A stretch of 8,573 bases of DNA from JAADHU01 sp964446495 (GTDB lineage Bacteria > Pseudomonadota > Gammaproteobacteria > Steroidobacterales > Woeseiaceae), in the NCBI GenBank assembly GCA_964446495.1, contig CAYUOY010000169.1, forward strand, positions 1 through 8,573, given 5' to 3'. Both the position numbers and the translations under genes were made by a program. This document shows positions 5,830-8,573 of the stretch, one piece after another (positions within the stretch are counted from its first letter, which is position 1; each line of letters begins with the position of its first letter). The notes beneath the pieces are model-generated. The model was not told the DNA's origin. It was given only the letters and a program-made list of their open reading frames with translations, and ran no database searches.

Positions 5830-6477
5830 ATGAACGATGCAATAAAAATTCAGCTTTCTGCTTTCGTTGACGGTGAACTGCCCGACAATGAGTCCGAATT
5901 GTTGCTCAGGAGACTGAGTCAGGATGCGACGCTGCGCCAGCAGGTAGCTGAATACATGCAGCTGGGCCGTTTGATCCGCGGTGATCGGGAACCGGCGGGC
6001 ATCAGCCAGCTTCGCGGTCGTATCAGCGCTGCGCTCGGTGAGGAGATGCCTGCGGTGGTACCGGTTGCGAATTATGTGCCGGCTCGGTGGTTTCGACCGG
6101 TGGCCGGAGTTGCCATTGCTGCATCCGTGGCTGTTGCTGCGCTGGTCGGTTTGCGACAGGTGAGTGTTAGTGATGATGCGGCGTTCAGTGCCGGCAGTGC
6201 CGATTTTGCGGCGGTAGCGATCGACGACTCATCCATGTACACGGAATTGCTGTCCGATGAATTTGTTTCGGATCGACCGAGCGATTTGCTGGCACAATAC
6301 TATTTGCATCACGGCGAGCGCTCAGCGAGCGGCGCCAATATTCTGACACGACTGGTGACGCTGGAACTCCGCGAAGGGGAGTTGCAAGAGATCGAACCCC
6401 GGCTCGTCGACCTTGAAGCAGAGGCCGGCGTACCGAGTGGCGCGGATGATAAATCCTATACACCTGCTGGAAATTAG
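5830..6477 (+). CDS. rseA: anti-sigma-E factor RseA (MucA family)
   Basis: This is a single-pass inner-membrane protein that holds RpoE inactive until DegS and RseP cleave it under envelope stress. The 215-residue length is nearly that of E. coli RseA (216). The N-terminal cytoplasmic anti-sigma domain (about 1-75) has the family start LSAFVDGELPDNE (9-21) and the following helices LLLRRLSQD and YMQLGRLIRG. One hydrophobic helix lies at about 90-108, and the periplasmic part (109-215) has a conserved-looking DLLAQYYLHHGERSA (152-166), expected to contact RseB. The Shine-Dalgarno is weak (GGTGA very close to the ATG). An overlapping ATG at 5820 is in another frame and is not the start. RseA is expected to be cotranscribed and coupled with rpoE. 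Confidence 0.94.
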   Translation: MNDAIKIQLSAFVDGELPDNESELLLRRLSQDATLRQQVAEYMQLGRLIRGDREPAGISQLRGRISAALGEEMPAVVPVANYVPARWFRPVAGVAIAASVAVAALVGLRQVSVSDDAAFSAGSADFAAVAIDDSSMYTELLSDEFVSDRPSDLLAQYYLHHGERSASGANILTRLVTLELREGELQEIEPRLVDLEAEAGVPSGADDKSYTPAGN

Positions 6478-6491
6478 GCGCATTGTGAGGC

Positions 6492-6497
6492 GAAGGG
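6492..6497 (+). promoter_or_regulatory. ribosome binding site fixing the rseB start
   Basis: GAAGGG lies 5 nt before the ATG at 6503. Together with the signal peptide that begins there, it favours this start over in-frame ATGs at 6413 and 6446 lying inside rseA. Confidence 0.6.
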
Positions 6498-6502
6498 CAA
6501 GA

Positions 6503-7456
6503 ATGAGTATTCGACCGATTTCGTACGTCGTAATGCTGACTTTGGCGACACTGGTGGCCAGTGCGGAAACCCTGACCCCCAATGAATGGCTGGACCGCAT
6601 GTCTACCGTGGTCAAAACCATGGACTTTGAAGGCACCGTCATTCGACGCCGGAACGGTCAGTCGGAAGCGTTAAAGGTCGTACACAAAGTCATCGATGGC
6701 GTCGTACACGAAAAAATCAGTACGCAGGAAGGCAACGGCCTGGAAATTATCCGCAACGGCAACGAAGTACATTGCATACTGCCGGATCGGAAATCGGTGT
6801 TAATTGAGCACTGGAGCGACGAAAGCAACTTGTTTTCAACGCTTCCTGCCAGTGATCTTCGTTTTGGCAGCGAATATGATCTTTCCATTGTGCGGGAGGA
6901 ACGGGTCGCCGGCCGACATGCCCTGTTGCTGGCCGTTCGCCCCCATGATAGCTATCGATTCGGCCATCGAATATGGCTGGATCGGGAAACGGCGTTCCCG
7001 TTGCGCACGGAACTGGTTTCCGGCGATGGTTCGTTGCTGGTGCAGTTGAAGTTTGCCGAGATTGATCTGCAAGGTGACATCCCACGGGCGGCATTGATGC
7101 CGTCGTTTAGCCTGGATGAGTTCACCTGGTATGCAGAACCTGGCCAGCCACCACCGGTCGCGATTGAATCGGAATGGATGAGCGCAGAGATTCCGGCAGG
7201 TTTTCGCCTGATGTCGACGACACGGCAAGTCCTTGACGATGCCGAGGCGTCGGTTACGCACATCATGTACGGCGACGGCTTGGCCACTGTGTCGGTATTC
7301 ATTGCCGAAAAGCAGGAAGAGACCGTCGCCGAACGCACGGCGATGGGTGCCTCAAACTCGTACAGCGTTGAACGAGGCGGATTTCTGATTACGGCGGTCG
7401 GGGAAGTGCCGCCCGCTACAGTGAGACGTATCGCGACATCGATGCGGCGAGAATAA
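6503..7456 (+). CDS. rseB: periplasmic sigma-E regulator RseB (MucB family)
   Basis: RseB binds the periplasmic part of RseA, protects it from DegS, and releases it on sensing lipid or LPS signals. From ATG 6503 the protein is 317 residues (E. coli 318). A Sec signal peptide covers residues 1-21 (hydrophobic VVMLTLATLVASA, cleavage after ASA). The N-terminal lipid-sensing LolA/LppX-like domain starts at LTPNEWLDRM and includes FEGTVIRR and DSYRFGHRIWLD (149-160), the family's most recognisable segment. A short linker (around FTWYAEPGQPPP) leads to the C-terminal domain, ending in ATSMRRE. It begins 25 nt after rseA. Upstream in-frame ATGs would bury the signal peptide. Confidence 0.95.
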   Translation: MSIRPISYVVMLTLATLVASAETLTPNEWLDRMSTVVKTMDFEGTVIRRRNGQSEALKVVHKVIDGVVHEKISTQEGNGLEIIRNGNEVHCILPDRKSVLIEHWSDESNLFSTLPASDLRFGSEYDLSIVREERVAGRHALLLAVRPHDSYRFGHRIWLDRETAFPLRTELVSGDGSLLVQLKFAEIDLQGDIPRAALMPSFSLDEFTWYAEPGQPPPVAIESEWMSAEIPAGFRLMSTTRQVLDDAEASVTHIMYGDGLATVSVFIAEKQEETVAERTAMGASNSYSVERGGFLITAVGEVPPATVRRIATSMRRE

Positions 7457-7530
7457 CGCCTCAAACCAAATACACGTGGCAAAACAGCTATCATGTCCGC
7501 GGCTTTCCTGAAAAACGACCTGAACTCCGG

Positions 7531-7980
7531 ATGACTCATCCCGTTGCAACAGTAATTTCCGTTACCGGTTCGCGAGCCCGCGTCGAAGTCGCGGATCGCA
7601 GCTCTTGCCCACGTTGTGCGGCGGGTAAAGGTTGCGGCGCCGGAATTTTCGGCACCACGAAGCGTTCCATCCTGCTCGATGTCAGGGTGACTAACGGGCT
7701 GCGGGTTGCCAGCGGTGATCGTGTCTGTTTGTCGCTTGCGGCAACGGACCTCGTACATGCGGTGCTTTTCGCTTACGGAGCACCGCTGGCCGGTTTGTTG
7801 CTGGCGACGGGACTGGCGTATTTTCTGATCGATCCGTTGCATGATGTGCTCGCAGTGGCCGTGGCCGCGTTCGGTCTCCTGGCTGGCGGGATTGGTGGGC
7901 GAATTATGGCGCGGCGCGATGGCTGCATCAGCCAGTTTTCGCCGTCAATCAATGCATTCGCGAGCGAGGAACATTCTTGA
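7531..7980 (+). CDS. rseC: RseC/MucC family inner-membrane regulator
   Basis: This is the fourth gene of the sigma-E operon. The RseC family modulates sigma-E activity, and in E. coli it is also linked to SoxR reduction with the Rsx complex. The 149-residue protein has an N-terminal cytoplasmic domain with a CxxCx5C motif at Cys26, Cys29 and Cys35 (SSCPRCAAGKGCG), as in E. coli RseC. Two membrane helices follow at about 75-100 (VHAVLFAYGAPLAGLLLATGLAYFLI) and 104-126 (DVLAVAVAAFGLLAGGIGGRI), then a short tail. It starts 74 nt after rseB, a larger gap than elsewhere in the operon, and no strong Shine-Dalgarno is seen. I see no clear promoter in that gap. Confidence 0.92.
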   Translation: MTHPVATVISVTGSRARVEVADRSSCPRCAAGKGCGAGIFGTTKRSILLDVRVTNGLRVASGDRVCLSLAATDLVHAVLFAYGAPLAGLLLATGLAYFLIDPLHDVLAVAVAAFGLLAGGIGGRIMARRDGCISQFSPSINAFASEEHS

Positions 7981-7982
7981 GG
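7979..7982 (+). promoter_or_regulatory. ribosome binding site for the TTG-initiated thioredoxin-fold gene
   Basis: GAGG overlaps the rseC stop codon and lies 8 nt before the TTG at 7991. It favours TTG over the in-frame ATG at 7952, which has no Shine-Dalgarno. Confidence 0.5.
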
Positions 7983-7990
7983 CGATTACG

Positions 7991-8233
7991 TTGAATCTCC
8001 CGCTGCTGACTATTTACAGCCGGCATGGCTGCCATTTGTGTGAATTGCTGATCGAGGAACTGCAGCCACTGATTCGCGGACGCGCTGAATTTGAAGTACT
8101 CGACATCGACTCACGGTCTGACTGGGCCGGGAAATACGGCACTCGCATTCCGGTGGTGGAGCTCGATGGTCGCTTTTTGTGCCAATACCACCTGGATGCG
8201 GACGCCGTTACCAATGCTCTGGGCGAGGCTTAA
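7991..8233 (+). CDS. glutaredoxin/thioredoxin-fold protein (DUF836 family)
   Basis: This is a small soluble protein of 80 residues. It begins LTIYSRHGCHLCELLIEEL, a beta strand leading into the CxxC redox motif CHLC (Cys14-Cys17), typical of the DUF836 glutaredoxin-like family. A cis-proline segment follows (GTRIPVVELDG, with Pro54), as expected for a thioredoxin fold. The substrate is unknown; a role as a thiol-disulfide reductase is inferred from the fold. The likely start is TTG 7991, 10 nt after rseC. An ATG at 7952 would add 13 non-homologous residues and overlap rseC. Genes of this family commonly sit between the muc/rse cluster and lepA in gammaproteobacteria. Confidence 0.85.
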   Translation: MNLPLLTIYSRHGCHLCELLIEELQPLIRGRAEFEVLDIDSRSDWAGKYGTRIPVVELDGRFLCQYHLDADAVTNALGEA

Positions 8234-8236
8234 GTC

Positions 8237-8266
8237 CGCACACTAACAGTACTAAACATATATACT
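8237..8266 (+). promoter_or_regulatory. candidate sigma-70 promoter for lepA
   Basis: TATACT (8261-8266) is a good -10 (5 of 6). CGCACA (8237-8242), 18 bp upstream, is a weak -35 (3 of 6). Transcription would start near 8273, giving a leader of roughly 67 nt before lepA. The leader contains a 6-bp inverted repeat (CGAACC 8291-8296, GGTTCG 8316-8321). Read-through from the rse operon could also serve lepA. Confidence 0.35.
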
Positions 8267-8339
8267 TCCGCGCTTTCGGGCGACCATTCACGAACCGGTG
8301 GCATCGCCAAGACAGGGTTCGCCGTCAAAATTATCGTCC

Positions 8340-8573
8340 ATGGATCAGATTCGTAACTTTTCAATCATTGCCCATATTGATCACGGCAAGTCGACGCTCG
8401 CAGATCGCTTCATCCAGCTTTGTGGCGGCCTGGAGGAGCGTGAGATGTCGGCGCAAGTGCTGGACTCAATGGATATTGAGCGTGAGCGCGGCATCACCAT
8501 CAAGGCACAAAGTGTCTCGCTGGACTATACGGCGAAGAATGGAACAACCTATCAACTGAATCTCATCGACACC
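8340..8573 (+). CDS. lepA: elongation factor 4 (LepA), 5' part only
   Basis: This is a ribosome-dependent translational GTPase (EF4/LepA) that acts on stalled or mistranslocated ribosomes and in ribosome biogenesis. The first 78 codons are present and the frame runs off the window. The P-loop AHIDHGKST is at residues 11-19, and the switch I/G2 element MDIERERGIT is at 44-53. The G3 motif is entered at LIDT, where the window ends. The N-terminus MDQIRNFSIIAHIDHGK fits the family start exactly, so ATG 8340 is secure although no Shine-Dalgarno precedes it. Position after the rse cluster matches other gammaproteobacteria, where lepB usually follows. Confidence 0.97.
   Translation, partial: MDQIRNFSIIAHIDHGKSTLADRFIQLCGGLEEREMSAQVLDSMDIERERGITIKAQSVSLDYTAKNGTTYQLNLIDT

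Noticed and set aside
6952..7842. Minus-strand open frame of 296 codons opposite rseB and rseC
   Set aside because: Both plus-strand genes are well supported by length, signal peptide and Cys motif; the antisense product shows no domain.
8291..8321. Inverted repeat CGAACC/GGTTCG in the lepA leader as a terminator or riboswitch
   Set aside because: The stem is 6 bp with a 19-nt loop and no T-run, so it is too weak to call; it is mentioned only as possible leader structure.

Overview
The window reads as a stretch of gammaproteobacterial chromosome. Evidence for this is the sdhCDAB-sdhE set, an rpoE-rseA-rseB-rseC sigma-E cluster leading into lepA, and ygfZ and ygfX as neighbours. Gene order differs from both Escherichia coli and Pseudomonas, so I place it only as a gammaproteobacterium outside those groups. 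Coding density is high, and I see no phage, IS, CRISPR, tRNA or rRNA.

Region 1 (1-852). A REP-like inverted repeat at the left edge sits just beyond the 3' end of ygfZ, a minus-strand Fe-S maintenance/folate-binding protein that looks unusually compact. A short divergent intergenic region follows.

Region 2 (853-5060, plus strand). This is a succinate dehydrogenase operon with its assembly factors: a DUF1674/SDHAF4-like small protein, sdhC, sdhD, sdhA, sdhB, sdhE (the SDHAF2 homologue) and ygfX. sdhC/sdhD and sdhD/sdhA overlap by 4 nt each, and sdhE/ygfX overlap by about 56 nt. SdhC and SdhD anchor heme b and quinone in the inner membrane. SdhA carries covalent FAD and the succinate site, and SdhB carries the three Fe-S clusters. 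The SDHAF4-like protein and SdhE probably act on SdhA flavinylation and maturation. YgfZ, which supports Fe-S proteins, is transcribed divergently from the same intergenic region.

Region 3 (5061-7980, plus strand). This is the envelope-stress regulon controller: rpoE (sigma-E), rseA (membrane anti-sigma), rseB (periplasmic sensor) and rseC. A strong candidate sigma-E promoter lies directly upstream of rpoE, which would make the operon autoregulated. nadB, which often precedes rpoE, is absent.

Region 4 (7981-8573). A small thioredoxin-fold protein with a CxxC motif (DUF836 type) begins at a TTG codon right after rseC. A short leader follows, then the first 78 codons of lepA (elongation factor 4), cut by the window end. 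The degP/mucD protease gene found here in Pseudomonas is missing.

I found no clearly novel system. The most interesting points are the REP-like element, the compact YgfZ, the two SDH flavoprotein assembly factors bracketing sdhCDAB, the sigma-E promoter with a possible upstream small frame, and a possibly leaderless start for the sdh operon.
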